Origin: Lachnospiraceae bacterium
GTDB taxonomy: Bacteria > Bacillota > Clostridia > Lachnospirales > Lachnospiraceae
Assembly (NCBI GenBank): GCA_017525525.1
Contig: JAFXSQ010000012.1
Span: 1 to 64,000 of the forward strand
Direction: 5' to 3'
DNA: 64,000 bases
Shown: positions 24,539-33,974 of the stretch, piece by piece
Numbering within the stretch: the stretch's first letter is position 1
Layout of the letters: every line of letters begins with the position of its first letter
Made by a program: the position numbers and the translations under genes
The notes under the pieces: generated by a model
What the model was told of the DNA's origin: nothing
What the model saw: only the letters and a program-made list of their open reading frames with translations
The model's database searches: none

Positions 24539-27500
24539 ATGGACGAATTATTTCAGAAAAAACTAAAGGAAGATCAGAAGAAGCATGTGAATTCTGCCAA
24601 CGAGACGAATGATCATTTTGCCGAGCGCTACGCGAAGGTAAACGAAACCATGAAGACAAATCTTCAGGAAGTGCGCACCTTTGTGGACCAGAAGGTATTT
24701 GACGGGGACATGGATAAACAGGCACAGTTAAATAAGCTTGACTATAACCATGACTTTATTTTTACCGATGTGAAGCAGAATGTATTTTCCGCAAACCGTC
24801 AGGTATACAATAATATCAAGAAATACGGCAAGGCAGAGCCGACAGCGGAAGACAAGAAAAAGAAGCTGGATATCAAGGGCTTCTTTAAGACCTTTTCAAA
24901 CAAGTGCGTGGAGAAGTTTAAGGGTAAGGAAGCGAGCTTCCAGACAGCGCTTCTTGAGACGGCAAGAGAGCAGAATGAGAATGTGGATAAAACAACCGCA
25001 TATGAGCTTTCAAAGCTTATAAACTATTCGGACGAAATAGCCAAGTATCTCGATCTGAAGAATAAGGGAGGGATAATAGCCAAGGGCTCCCTGTATAATG
25101 AGCTTGTTAAAAAGCATTTGGACAAAGTTCCGAGAACTCAGAAGAAGAAGGAAGAGGACAGACTGTACAACAAGCTCCGGTTTAAGATGCTTCCTTTTAT
25201 GAAGATGTACAAGACCAAGTGGTTTTTCGGAACCAAGTACTATAATCTGGACGGCAAGCGGTTAAAGACTAAAGACGGCGAATTAAATCCGGAGGATTAT
25301 AACAAGGCTCTTGTGGAAGCATTTATGCTTGACACGGACGCAGATAAAGTAAAAGACGCTAAAACCCTGAAGAAAAACCGTGAGAAGAAGGCTGCCGTTC
25401 TTTCAAGAATTACAAAAGAGATGATCGAATACGGCCGCAAGTTCGATCCGACGAAGATGACGGATCTCTATGTGGCAAATCATATTATCGAATTGCAGGA
25501 ATACTATGCCCGATTGAACGCCTTCCAGGATCTGGTAACGGATAACCAGTGGTTTTTCATGGGCAAGGAGGATGTCAAAAAGGAATCAAAGAAATTATTA
25601 ATGACCCCGGCCGAGCAGATCAATGCTTCTCTTGATCCGGATTTTGCTAACCTTGTAAAGACACACATTCTGGATATGCGTTTTCCGATATCGAATTTCC
25701 TGGAGGCGCATATGCGTTCGCATTGTCTGCAGGTTAATATGAATTTTAAAAATAGAGAGCATTATTTCAGGACGGATGAAAAGCTTCCGATCGTGGTTGT
25801 TGGCGAGGAAGAGGATGAAATCGATGATTTAAAATTTGAAGATAAAGCCGATTTAGATGAGATGAATGCCGATTTGAATGATGCCAAGGAAAGAAACGAA
25901 CGCTTTAAGGCATTCGGACAGGAATTCAATGTGGTAGACATGTCCAAGATGGACGTTGTGGAAGCAAAAAGATACAAGGAACGATTGAAGAAGGAAAGAG
26001 ACGACTGGAAAAACGGCGCTACCGGACAACGACTGGCAAACAGCCTTCGAAAGATCCGTTACAGACAGACCTATATGGCTTCAAAGGACGTTACCACGAT
26101 AATCAAGCCTCAGCTTGATACATTAAAGAAGAATGCGGCGGAGGATGTTCAGGCTTGGAATAAGGAACAAAAGAAAGAAAAGGATAAGTTCATCGAGATA
26201 CCCTATGCTTCTCCGCTCGGTGGAGAGTTAGCGGAAACCGTGTACGTTGACATTAATTTCATACATGACAAAATGCGTTCGGAAACCGGTACGGTCATGT
26301 ATATGCATTTTGAACCGGAAATAAAGCATATATACGGAAAGCTGTATACCGCAATCAGGCTGCAGGCAGAGTATTGTGCGCGCAAAAAGGCTATCGACCA
26401 GAAATTCAAATTCAGTGAGATACACGAATTAAAGAAGGGATTAAAGAAGAAAAACGTAGCGAAGCCATTAAGAAAATCCTGGCAGGATCAGCTTGATAAA
26501 TTAAATAAGGAGAATCTGAAAGCGGCGAAGGATGCTTCCAAAACCAAGAACACCTATGTAAAGTTCTCAGAGGATATCCTTGCGAGCACACGCCTGCAGC
26601 GCGCGGAGCAGGAATATGATGAGATTGCAAAGAAGCTTGAGTATACAATGGCACAGATTGCTGTGTGCTCTAAAACCTTAAGATTCTTCCTGTCCGATCC
26701 GACTCAGGAGCTCTTTGTAAGGGATGGCGATTATCCGATTATTGAGAAATTCCTGAAGAAGGAAAAACTCGATTATATGTATAATGTAAACAAGATAGAC
26801 GGTTTCGATAAGGTGCTTGACGAAGCACTTGAGGATACGGAAAAGGATCTTCAGGCTGAGGCAGGAAAGGATAAGAAGATACAGCCTTTAAAGAGAAGGG
26901 ACAAGAACCCGAGGGCAAGATCTGCCAGAATTAACGAGGTTCGCCGACGCGGAAGGGTGGCTGTGAATATGGAGCAGGCACAAAGAGAACGCATCGGAGA
27001 GTTCACGGATAGTGATGCTGAGTTTGACAAGCTTGTCATGATGAAACCGGAGGAGTTGTCCAGATTCAATTATAAGGGTGAGATTCCTGTTGGAACGAAG
27101 GAAGAAAGAAAAAGGATGATGGATAATGTTGCCCTGTTGAACCGCGTGATTTCAAGGGAGGGCAAGTTTAATCCGAGTTTTTATACCAAAAACAAGAATA
27201 TGGTTCCGCTCTTTCGAAAGTATAAGCAAATGGGACTCTATCCGAGAAGTTATTCGTTTTCGAAGTTTAAGAATGAAGTTCGGGTAAAGATTGAAATGCT
27301 TTACAAGTGGAATAACTATTTTGTGAACCAATTCATCAATCAGACGGATAATGATTATTTATATCTTGACACCGAAGTCTTGCAGGGCATGAGCATTCAC
27401 GCCTTAGAACTCTTGTATAATAATTTGAGCGAAAAGGCTGAGCAGTATAAAAAGGAAGCAGATGAAATTGCAAAACAGCTCGGCCGCAAGGGTGCGAAAA

Positions 27501-30500
27501 AGAATAAAAAAGAAGAAGAGAACAATCAGATCGTTATCATAAACGAGGAAAAACAGGAGGATGATAAGGATACTAAGTCCCTGGTATACAGGTACAGAAA
27601 AAACAAAGAGGACAACTGCAGAGTCCTGATGAAGGCGATTAAAAGGAAGATTGCGATGCAGAAGTCCGCGGATAACTATGTAGAATTTAGTTCCGAAGCT
27701 TACTACCGCGAATTGGATTACCTGAATCTGGAGGACGATATTGACTACGCAACAAGTGAACAATACCCTATGGCTGACCGGACATATCTTGTGTTGAGGA
27801 AATACTCTGACACAGTACAGGCTAGAAAGTACGCGTTAAGCAGTCTGGATTACAGGATTAAAGAGAAGAAAGTGAAGGATCCGAAGTATCTGGATGATGC
27901 AAAGAATATAGAAGCGGAAGCAATTGAGTTATTGGTAAGACTTCGTGAGATAAAGATTGGTCCCGAGTTTGTCGAGCTTGTGGAGAGATTATTAAAGAAG
28001 CGTTCCACTGTTCCTACGGAAGAGGAGCTGTCCACTCTGCTTTCTTATGCGACCGCAATAAATGATGCCAAATTCGTCCTTCAGGCTGATCCGGCGTTCT
28101 CGGATAAGGAGTATCTTGCTATACGCGATTACTTCTATAAAGAAGAGAATAAGCAGCTTCTCGATGAATTGAAAGAAAAATACGAGTTATTGAAGCCGTT
28201 TTATACCGCTTTTGATCACTTTGGCCAAGCCTACGACCTTTCGAGTCTGCGTGTATTCTCTATGACCGATGCGTATGCCACGGAAAAGAATAAAATCAGG
28301 GATGACAAAAAATTAAGCGTTGATGAGAAAAAGGCAAAAATCGAGGAGTTGGATTCCAAGATACGGAATACGTATTACAAAGAGTTGCAGGACTGTGATG
28401 AAGCCTGTGATGAGCTTTTTGACAATCTGAAAAAGGCCGAAGAAAAACAGCAAAAAGAGCAGGCGGACTCCATGAAGAAGCTGTTTGCGCTGGTTGCTGA
28501 GGGCGGAGAAAAGCTTGACCTTTCCAAGATGGATGAATGGAAGAAGATACTTGAAACCATTAAGGATAAGGGATACTACAAAAAGGCGCCCGAAAAGGGT
28601 AAAGAAGGAGATAAAGTATGGATGAAGGCAGCAGCGAGCCATGCTTTGTTCCTGTGGCCTCACAGCTTTGAGGATTTTGTTGCGGAGCGCGCAAAATTAG
28701 ATACAGGTAAGGCACTTGATGTGACTCTGAAAGAGAAGACAAATGCTGACATAAAGTCCTTCTCAAAGGATCCTGCGCATGCGGCCGATATTTCCGCAAC
28801 TATTACCAAGAAGCAGCAGTTTGTGTATAATTCGCTTCCGCAGGATCTGCACAAGGAATTGGATGAAAACCTGGTTCGCTCCGGTTACGATCCCAAGATT
28901 TTTAAGTATATCTTCGAGGATGTAGAGGTAAACGGTGCAGGCCTGCCTATCAATGCGGAAGAAAGCCAAAAGCGTTTCTCAAACCGTGTTCTGGCTTTAG
29001 ATTTCATAAAGCGTAATCAAAAAGCGGAGGCGGGAAAGGAAGAGCCTAAGATTACCTGGCAGAATACCGCTATAAAAGAGCTGGTGAAAGGTGCTGAATT
29101 CGAGATTAAAAAAGAGATGCTCGAGCCTGCTTACATTAAGAAGCACTTTGCTTACCTGTACGGAAAGACCAGAAAGTTTGCGGCTTTAAAGCAGATTTAT
29201 GATCATGAAAAGGATATACTTGATGATCCGGAGATATTAAAGAGAAATGGTTTTAACGCCAATCAGGCGAAGTCAGTTCATAATGCGTTCGGTCCTCAGG
29301 TCAGAAGCATGTATGCGATGTTCTTCGAGATGATAGAGGCATACGCACAAACCTATTTCGTGAATAAGGAAGGCCGCTTTGACTTCGGACTTACGAACGA
29401 AGAAATAAACGGCAAGGCAGGACAGGAGATAGATAAGGAAGCAAACAAGGAAAAGCTTCATAAAATCCAGCAGGAGAGAGATGACTACTTCAAGAGAATG
29501 ACCCGTCGCGTGGCTTCGGAAATCGAAAGAAACGATCTTGCCAAGCAGGTGGCCAAGGCCGATGAAATCAACAACACACTTGATGTAATTCAGGTACAGG
29601 GAGATGAACAGGTAGTAAAGATTGCGCGTAAGAAGGAATTCTCCGGAATTATTACCGACTTTAACTTCCTGATGTATAACCCTGAGCATGCTAAAAAAGT
29701 GCAGATGTACAACGAAGGAAACGCTGCGGTTGAAGAGGTTGAAAAGCAGATAAAGCCCCTGCGTGACGAATATGATAAGCTTGTTGCGGAAGGTAAAAAG
29801 GATGAGCCGGCGGCAGTCGAGCTCAAAGCGAAGATTGAAATGATCAATGCGGGAATGGCGCCGTTCAAGATGCAGATTGGTGAAGCTGAGTTTTATATCA
29901 AGGAACGCCAGAAAGAGTATAAGATTGTATACGAACGCTATAACGAGTGTCATAAGAAGGACGGAAGCCTGAATATTATTGAGAAACTGGAGGACGGCTC
30001 AACCAGAAATCAGATTGCAAAATATGTTGAGTTCCAGAGCCTTGTTTCAAAAAACTGTGCCGAAGTATATCGCGAATTAAAGAAGTTTTTTGGCGATAAG
30101 AAGAATCTGACAAAGGATACATTTACGGCAGATAGTATTGTAAAGCAGTTCCGGAGTTCCGAGATGGTTGAAAAGCTGCGTAACCTTCGACAGATAGACC
30201 TTTATCTATCACTTTTTGAGGTGGACAAGAAGGGCTTTAAAACCGGTGGCAGCGATGTCATGAAACAGATGAACGATTATGTGGAACAGCTTACGAAGCA
30301 AAGGAATAAGTGGCCGGAGAATTCCGGTGACCCGCTTCAGGATAGTTACAGGTCGATGCTTACCAATCAGATTAATGACACGGACAATGCAAGGAAATTC
30401 ATGTTGGAAGTCATGAAGGATATGGAAGCAGGGGAAAACGGACCTATCCGGCTGATCCATGATTATGTACGATTGGTATTCCTTACCTTAAAGTCCTACG

Positions 30501-30850
30501 GTGTAACTCTTTCGGGCGAAATTGAAGATGTAAAGATTGGCGAAGATGTAAAGGATAAGCTGACAGAGCAGCAGATCAAGAATGTTGCGTATGAAGAAGC
30601 TGACAAGATCGGTGACGCTCACCTTGAGCTGCAGCATGAGCTCAACCGGCGCCTTGGCTTCGAGGAAAACCCGCAGGCAAAAGCAAAAGCAAAACCCAAG
30701 ACAAAGCCAAAAGAAAAAACAAAAGAAAAGGAAAAGCCGAAAGCGGCTGTGAAGAGTACCAAGAAGGCGGAGCCGAAAGCAACTGAGAAGACTACCAAGA
30801 AGGCGGAGCCAAAAGCAACAGAAAAAAAGAAAGGTAAGGGAGGAAAGTAA
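24539..30850 (+). CDS. Giant coiled-coil protein with lysine-rich tail
   Basis: A 2103-residue protein, very rich in Lys, Glu, Asp and Asn, with no signal peptide or transmembrane segment visible. Long helical and coiled-coil stretches alternate with more globular blocks, for example around residues 225-250 (FMKMYKTKWFFGTKYYNL), 340-420 and 550-580 (ETVYVDINFIHDKMRSETG). The last ~55 residues are a Lys/Ala/Pro/Thr-rich tail with the 12-residue unit TKKAEPKATEK(T/K) repeated twice. The tail resembles histone-H1-like or nucleic-acid-binding tails. I do not recognise a family. The start follows GGGGGTT. A tandem-GNAT gene begins five bases after the stop, so the two are certainly co-transcribed. 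Confidence 0.75.
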   Translation: MDELFQKKLKEDQKKHVNSANETNDHFAERYAKVNETMKTNLQEVRTFVDQKVFDGDMDKQAQLNKLDYNHDFIFTDVKQNVFSANRQVYNNIKKYGKAEPTAEDKKKKLDIKGFFKTFSNKCVEKFKGKEASFQTALLETAREQNENVDKTTAYELSKLINYSDEIAKYLDLKNKGGIIAKGSLYNELVKKHLDKVPRTQKKKEEDRLYNKLRFKMLPFMKMYKTKWFFGTKYYNLDGKRLKTKDGELNPEDYNKALVEAFMLDTDADKVKDAKTLKKNREKKAAVLSRITKEMIEYGRKFDPTKMTDLYVANHIIELQEYYARLNAFQDLVTDNQWFFMGKEDVKKESKKLLMTPAEQINASLDPDFANLVKTHILDMRFPISNFLEAHMRSHCLQVNMNFKNREHYFRTDEKLPIVVVGEEEDEIDDLKFEDKADLDEMNADLNDAKERNERFKAFGQEFNVVDMSKMDVVEAKRYKERLKKERDDWKNGATGQRLANSLRKIRYRQTYMASKDVTTIIKPQLDTLKKNAAEDVQAWNKEQKKEKDKFIEIPYASPLGGELAETVYVDINFIHDKMRSETGTVMYMHFEPEIKHIYGKLYTAIRLQAEYCARKKAIDQKFKFSEIHELKKGLKKKNVAKPLRKSWQDQLDKLNKENLKAAKDASKTKNTYVKFSEDILASTRLQRAEQEYDEIAKKLEYTMAQIAVCSKTLRFFLSDPTQELFVRDGDYPIIEKFLKKEKLDYMYNVNKIDGFDKVLDEALEDTEKDLQAEAGKDKKIQPLKRRDKNPRARSARINEVRRRGRVAVNMEQAQRERIGEFTDSDAEFDKLVMMKPEELSRFNYKGEIPVGTKEERKRMMDNVALLNRVISREGKFNPSFYTKNKNMVPLFRKYKQMGLYPRSYSFSKFKNEVRVKIEMLYKWNNYFVNQFINQTDNDYLYLDTEVLQGMSIHALELLYNNLSEKAEQYKKEADEIAKQLGRKGAKKNKKEEENNQIVIINEEKQEDDKDTKSLVYRYRKNKEDNCRVLMKAIKRKIAMQKSADNYVEFSSEAYYRELDYLNLEDDIDYATSEQYPMADRTYLVLRKYSDTVQARKYALSSLDYRIKEKKVKDPKYLDDAKNIEAEAIELLVRLREIKIGPEFVELVERLLKKRSTVPTEEELSTLLSYATAINDAKFVLQADPAFSDKEYLAIRDYFYKEENKQLLDELKEKYELLKPFYTAFDHFGQAYDLSSLRVFSMTDAYATEKNKIRDDKKLSVDEKKAKIEELDSKIRNTYYKELQDCDEACDELFDNLKKAEEKQQKEQADSMKKLFALVAEGGEKLDLSKMDEWKKILETIKDKGYYKKAPEKGKEGDKVWMKAAASHALFLWPHSFEDFVAERAKLDTGKALDVTLKEKTNADIKSFSKDPAHAADISATITKKQQFVYNSLPQDLHKELDENLVRSGYDPKIFKYIFEDVEVNGAGLPINAEESQKRFSNRVLALDFIKRNQKAEAGKEEPKITWQNTAIKELVKGAEFEIKKEMLEPAYIKKHFAYLYGKTRKFAALKQIYDHEKDILDDPEILKRNGFNANQAKSVHNAFGPQVRSMYAMFFEMIEAYAQTYFVNKEGRFDFGLTNEEINGKAGQEIDKEANKEKLHKIQQERDDYFKRMTRRVASEIERNDLAKQVAKADEINNTLDVIQVQGDEQVVKIARKKEFSGIITDFNFLMYNPEHAKKVQMYNEGNAAVEEVEKQIKPLRDEYDKLVAEGKKDEPAAVELKAKIEMINAGMAPFKMQIGEAEFYIKERQKEYKIVYERYNECHKKDGSLNIIEKLEDGSTRNQIAKYVEFQSLVSKNCAEVYRELKKFFGDKKNLTKDTFTADSIVKQFRSSEMVEKLRNLRQIDLYLSLFEVDKKGFKTGGSDVMKQMNDYVEQLTKQRNKWPENSGDPLQDSYRSMLTNQINDTDNARKFMLEVMKDMEAGENGPIRLIHDYVRLVFLTLKSYGVTLSGEIEDVKIGEDVKDKLTEQQIKNVAYEEADKIGDAHLELQHELNRRLGFEENPQAKAKAKPKTKPKEKTKEKEKPKAAVKSTKKAEPKATEKTTKKAEPKATEKKKGKGGK

Positions 30851-30855
30851 GAGGC

Positions 30856-31809
30856 ATGAAATCTCGTGATAAAGAAATACCTGAAATGGAAGTATATGCA
30901 CTTCACAAATCCAATATAGACAGTTTTGAGCACCTGGTTGATCCCTCTGCCGTAGAGGTAATCAAGTGGGATGAAGCACACGGATTTTGCGTAAAGACCG
31001 ACGGCGTCCATGTGGGCGCCCTGGTCGGACGCTTTACGGATGACAAGGATTACGAGATACTTTCGCTGTTTGTCCTTCCGGAATACCGTAAGAGGGGTGT
31101 CGGAGAATTATTGCTCGAAACGCTGTGGGAGGTGCTGGATAATCTGGAGGCCAATGTGAAAATCTCCTTCCTGTGTCTATCGGACGATGAAAGCGAGCTG
31201 GCGGATTTTCTGGAGAAAAACGGCTTTGAGGAATACAGGAACATGAACAGCCATGTATTTGCCGTGACCATCGAGGAGCTTAAAAAGACGAAGCTTTTCG
31301 CAGATAAGGTAAGCGTACACTTCCCGAATTTTAACGATCTTACGAAGGCTCAGCTCACTGCGCTCGACAACTTAACCGGGGCAGGGTTTGTTCCGAAGCC
31401 GGACGGAGGCTTTACTTCAAAGCAGATTGAAAAGGAAATGAGCGCCGCGTTCTTCAAGAGAGGCAAGCCGGTTGCGTATGCGGTAATTGAGCGTGAGAAT
31501 GACGACCTGCTTATTCTTTCGTCGTTATATGTAAGTGAGAAGGAGCCCCCCGCAACGCTGATGAAGCTGCTTCGAAGCGTGCTGGAAGCGCTTGATGAAA
31601 AGTATACGGAAGACACTGTGCTCCTGCTCCCGACTGTCAATGAGGATTCGGAGCGGCTGTTCTCCGATCTTTTCGAGGATGTGTTTGAAAAAGAAGATGT
31701 GTTCTGCACCTATCAGCGCTTCTATCCCGGGCGCAGGGAACCGGATTACGAAGCGGGAACGCTCTCGGATTTTTTGTACACGGAAGAGGAATTGCTTACA
31801 GGTATGTAA
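30856..31809 (+). CDS. Tandem-GNAT acetyltransferase-like protein
   Basis: A 317-residue protein with two GNAT-fold halves. The first (residues ~15-140) keeps motif A, LFVLPEYRKRGVGELLLETL, so it can bind acetyl-CoA. The second (~150-300) has lost motif A (LYVSEKEPPATLMKLLRSVL) and ends VFCTYQRFY. It begins five bases after the stop of the 2103-residue protein, so a modifier-substrate link with its lysine-rich neighbour is conceivable but unproven. The similar protein at 59448-60311 has the same two-half layout. Confidence 0.8.
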   Translation: MKSRDKEIPEMEVYALHKSNIDSFEHLVDPSAVEVIKWDEAHGFCVKTDGVHVGALVGRFTDDKDYEILSLFVLPEYRKRGVGELLLETLWEVLDNLEANVKISFLCLSDDESELADFLEKNGFEEYRNMNSHVFAVTIEELKKTKLFADKVSVHFPNFNDLTKAQLTALDNLTGAGFVPKPDGGFTSKQIEKEMSAAFFKRGKPVAYAVIERENDDLLILSSLYVSEKEPPATLMKLLRSVLEALDEKYTEDTVLLLPTVNEDSERLFSDLFEDVFEKEDVFCTYQRFYPGRREPDYEAGTLSDFLYTEEELLTGM

Positions 31810-31820
31810 AGATAAGCTTA

Positions 31821-31849
31821 GGGGACGGTTTAAGAGCCGTCCCCTTTTT
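31821..31849 (+). terminator. Rho-independent terminator
   Basis: GGGGACGG (31821-31828) pairs with CCGTCCCC (31837-31844) over an 8-base loop, followed by TTTTTC. It ends the giant-protein/GNAT operon. Confidence 0.88.
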
Positions 31850-31896
31850 CTTTACAAAAAAATGGTTATCTGAGTTACTTTCTATAAAAAAAATAC

Positions 31897-31934
31897 TTGA
31901 CAAAATACATTTGATAAAATATAATCTGATAAAA
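31897..31934 (+). promoter_or_regulatory. Sigma-A promoter of the peroxidase gene
   Basis: TTGACA (31897-31902), a 17-base spacer and TATAAT (31920-31925) form a consensus promoter. It is overlaid by direct repeats TTTGATAAAA (31910-31919) and TCTGATAAAA (31925-31934). They may be an operator for the OhrR-like regulator encoded two genes downstream; the sites are not palindromic, so this is a weak inference. Confidence 0.75.
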
Positions 31935-31960
31935 CACAAAATACAAAGGAGGATAAATCT

Positions 31961-32503
31961 ATGGGATTTTACGATCAGAGTGTAACTGCAGCTAACGGCG
32001 AGGAGATATCAATGAAGGCTTATGAGGGCAAGGTGGTTCTCGTGGTGAATACAGCTACAGGATGCGGCTTCACGCCTCATTATAAGGATATCGAAGCTAT
32101 GTATGAGAATTTTCACGACAGGGGATTTGAGGTTATCGATGTTCCGTGCAACCAGTTTGCGGGACAGACTCCGGGAACGGATGATGAGATTCACGAGTTC
32201 TGTCAGCTTAAGTACAACACACAGTTTCCTCAGATGAAGAAGTCTGATGTGAACGGAGAGACAGCGATTCCGCTATTCAAGTACCTGAAAGAACAGAAGG
32301 GCTTCGAGGGCTTCGGAAAAGGACCTAAGGCTCTTGCCATGAGCGCGATGCTTAAGAAGATAGACAAGGATTATAAGAACAATTCCGAGATTAAGTGGAA
32401 CTTTACCAAATTCGTGGTTGATCGAAGCGGAAATGTTGTGGCCAGATTTGAGCCTACGGTAAAGATGGACGAGGTTGCAGAATTTGTAGAGGGATTGTTA
32501 TAA
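31961..32503 (+). CDS. Glutathione peroxidase-family thiol peroxidase
   Basis: A 180-residue GPx-like enzyme. The peroxidatic Cys35 is in NTATGCGFTPHY, the GPx Gln in CNQFAGQTPG and the Trp/Asn pair in KWNFTKFVVDRSG. Members of this group in anaerobes usually use thioredoxin to reduce hydroperoxides. The ribosome-binding site is AAAGGAGG. It lies just before an OhrR-type regulator gene, which supports a role in peroxide defence. Confidence 0.9.
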   Translation: MGFYDQSVTAANGEEISMKAYEGKVVLVVNTATGCGFTPHYKDIEAMYENFHDRGFEVIDVPCNQFAGQTPGTDDEIHEFCQLKYNTQFPQMKKSDVNGETAIPLFKYLKEQKGFEGFGKGPKALAMSAMLKKIDKDYKNNSEIKWNFTKFVVDRSGNVVARFEPTVKMDEVAEFVEGLL

Positions 32504-32552
32504 ATATTGAGGAAGGATAATTCCGAAACAACTATTAAGAAGGACAACGGAT

Positions 32553-32984
32553 ATGGCACAGGAATACGAACAGCTTTTACTTAAAAACCAGATATGCTTT
32601 CCGCTATATGCATGCGGAAGAAAGATTGTTGCGGCATATACTCCGTACCTGAAACCGCTGGGACTTACCTATACGCAGTATGTTGTGTTCATGGTTCTGT
32701 GGGAGAAGGAGAGTGTAACCGTCGGACAGCTTGGCGGCATCCTTCATCTGGATGCGGGAACGCTCACCCCTCTCTTAAAGAATCTTGAGAAGGAAGGGTA
32801 TGTTACAAGACAGCGGTCAAAGGAGGATGAGCGTGTTACACTGATCAGCATCACAAAGAAGGGCAACGAATTAAAGGAAAAGTGTAAGGACATCCCCTTT
32901 GAAATTGCCAAAAAGGAATCCGGCTTATCTGAGAAGGAGGCGTCTCAGCTATACAAGCTTCTATACAAGTTTCTCGGTGCTTGA
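32553..32984 (+). CDS. OhrR/MarR-family redox regulator
   Basis: A 143-residue MarR-type winged-helix protein. Its N-terminal block QICFPLYACGRKI contains Cys15 at the position of the peroxide-sensing cysteine of OhrR. The DNA-binding part has LGGILHLDAGTLTPLLKNLE followed by GYVTRQRSKEDER and the dimerisation helices. It sits 49 bases after the peroxidase gene and probably represses it until organic peroxide oxidises Cys15. A second Cys occurs at residue ~108 (EKCKD). Confidence 0.85.
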   Translation: MAQEYEQLLLKNQICFPLYACGRKIVAAYTPYLKPLGLTYTQYVVFMVLWEKESVTVGQLGGILHLDAGTLTPLLKNLEKEGYVTRQRSKEDERVTLISITKKGNELKEKCKDIPFEIAKKESGLSEKEASQLYKLLYKFLGA

Positions 32985-33045
32985 CGGATGTGCAAAGCAG
33001 ATATGTAAAGCTATCGGCGCAGAGCTTCTAAGGAAATACCGGGGA

Positions 33046-33570
33046 CTAACCGATAATACCTCGCACGGTATCTTCGACGGTATCTTCGATGGTATTTTTA
33101 ACAGAAGCCCCGGTTTCCTCGATTGTGATGTCTGCATACTTTTCATACAGTTTTGCGCGGGTTTCGTATATCGTCTCAAGAGTTTCTCCGTCACGCAGCA
33201 CGACACCGCGTCCTTTGATATCTGACAGACGCTTTTTGAGAACGTCAAGCTCAACCTTAAGATAGACAATGCATGAATTCTCGGCAAGATGTGCCATGGA
33301 GGCAGCGCTATATACGGCGCTGCCTCCTGTGGCTATAACCGTATTCGTTACATTAATCCCGAGGATGGCAGCTTCCTCACGGCGCATAAAGTCATCAACG
33401 CCGTACTTTTCAATCAGCTCGTTTAAACGGGCGCCCTCTCTTTTCTGAATAACTAGGTCACTGTCTATGAAATCCATTCCCAGGACCTTGGCAAGAATTA
33501 CACCGACCGTGCTCTTCCCTGAGGCCGGCATTCCGATCAATACTATGTTTGTCTTTTTTTCGTTTGGCAT
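33046..33570 (-). CDS. aroK: Shikimate kinase
   Basis: A 174-residue AroK-like enzyme that phosphorylates shikimate at position 3 in chorismate synthesis. The P-loop GMPASGKST lies at residues ~13-21, the DSD motif (MDFIDSDLVI) follows with the shikimate-binding Asp, then RREEAAIL and the GGSA loop (IATGGSAVY). The RGVVLRDG stretch matches the lid. The C-terminal end has three 12-bp direct repeats encoding IEDTVEDTV, beyond the catalytic core. It is transcribed leftward, toward the OhrR gene, after a dispersed-repeat copy. Confidence 0.85.
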   Translation of the reverse strand: MPNEKKTNIVLIGMPASGKSTVGVILAKVLGMDFIDSDLVIQKREGARLNELIEKYGVDDFMRREEAAILGINVTNTVIATGGSAVYSAASMAHLAENSCIVYLKVELDVLKKRLSDIKGRGVVLRDGETLETIYETRAKLYEKYADITIEETGASVKNTIEDTVEDTVRGIIG

Positions 33571-33600
33571 AATATAAACCTCCAGCTCCTTCGCCTCCTG

Positions 33601-33624
33601 TTGAGGGCTTAAGCCCGAAGAATC
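33601..33624 (-). repeat. Dispersed palindromic repeat, copy B
   Basis: On the minus strand GATTCTTCGGGCTTAAGC is followed by CCTCAA. GGGCTTAAGCCC is a perfect 12-bp palindrome. The copy lies 31 bases upstream of the shikimate kinase start and is oriented with that gene, like the other copies. Only the left half of the family consensus is present. Confidence 0.7.
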
Positions 33625-33797
33625 ATTTTCTCAATCTGTTATAATACCACAACCGCCTTTTTAGTTACAGAGAAAAAAATGAAATTATACATCATATACA
33701 GTGTTTCTGAAACCGCCGAAAAAATACGGTTGATTTTTTGTCACTAACTTGTCACTAACAGATATATTGTCAACCGTTTTCAAATGATAAAATGAAA

Positions 33798-33876
33798 TTG
33801 TAAAATGCTTATTTTACAAGGCTTTGCATGCTTTTATAAAAACAATGATTTTGTAAAATTTTAATCTAATTCTAAT
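33798..33876 (+). promoter_or_regulatory. Operator-like repeats upstream of the FtsX permease
   Basis: TTGTAAAAT (33798-33806) and its reverse complement ATTTTACAA (33811-33819) form a perfect 9-bp inverted repeat with 4-base spacing. The same half-site recurs at 33851-33859. It continues into TTTTAAT (33859-33865) and TTCTAAT (33870-33876), two 7-base repeats spaced 11 bases, the spacing at which OmpR/PhoB-type regulators bind. A similar 11-base-spaced pair occurs at 46210-46227. Confidence 0.55.
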
Positions 33877-33974
33877 TTTTCTTAAAAGTCTGATTAATTT
33901 TCGGCCCTTATATTGGTGGCATCAGGCAGGGATACAAAGTGCCTATGCCACTACAATATGAGGGAGGAATTCAC

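Larger units (their letters stand above)
33571..33974. other. Divergent intergenic region
   Basis: This holds the promoters for shikimate kinase (leftward) and the FtsX-type permease (rightward), the dispersed repeat copy B at 33601-33624, and the AT-rich operator region 33798-33876. The ribosome-binding site of the permease is AGGGAGGA (33961-33968). No gene was found. Confidence 0.6.

Noticed and set aside
22230-31809. Large coiled-coil proteins as phage tape-measure proteins
   Set aside because: No capsid, portal, tail or lysis genes nearby, and no hydrophobic tape-measure segments.
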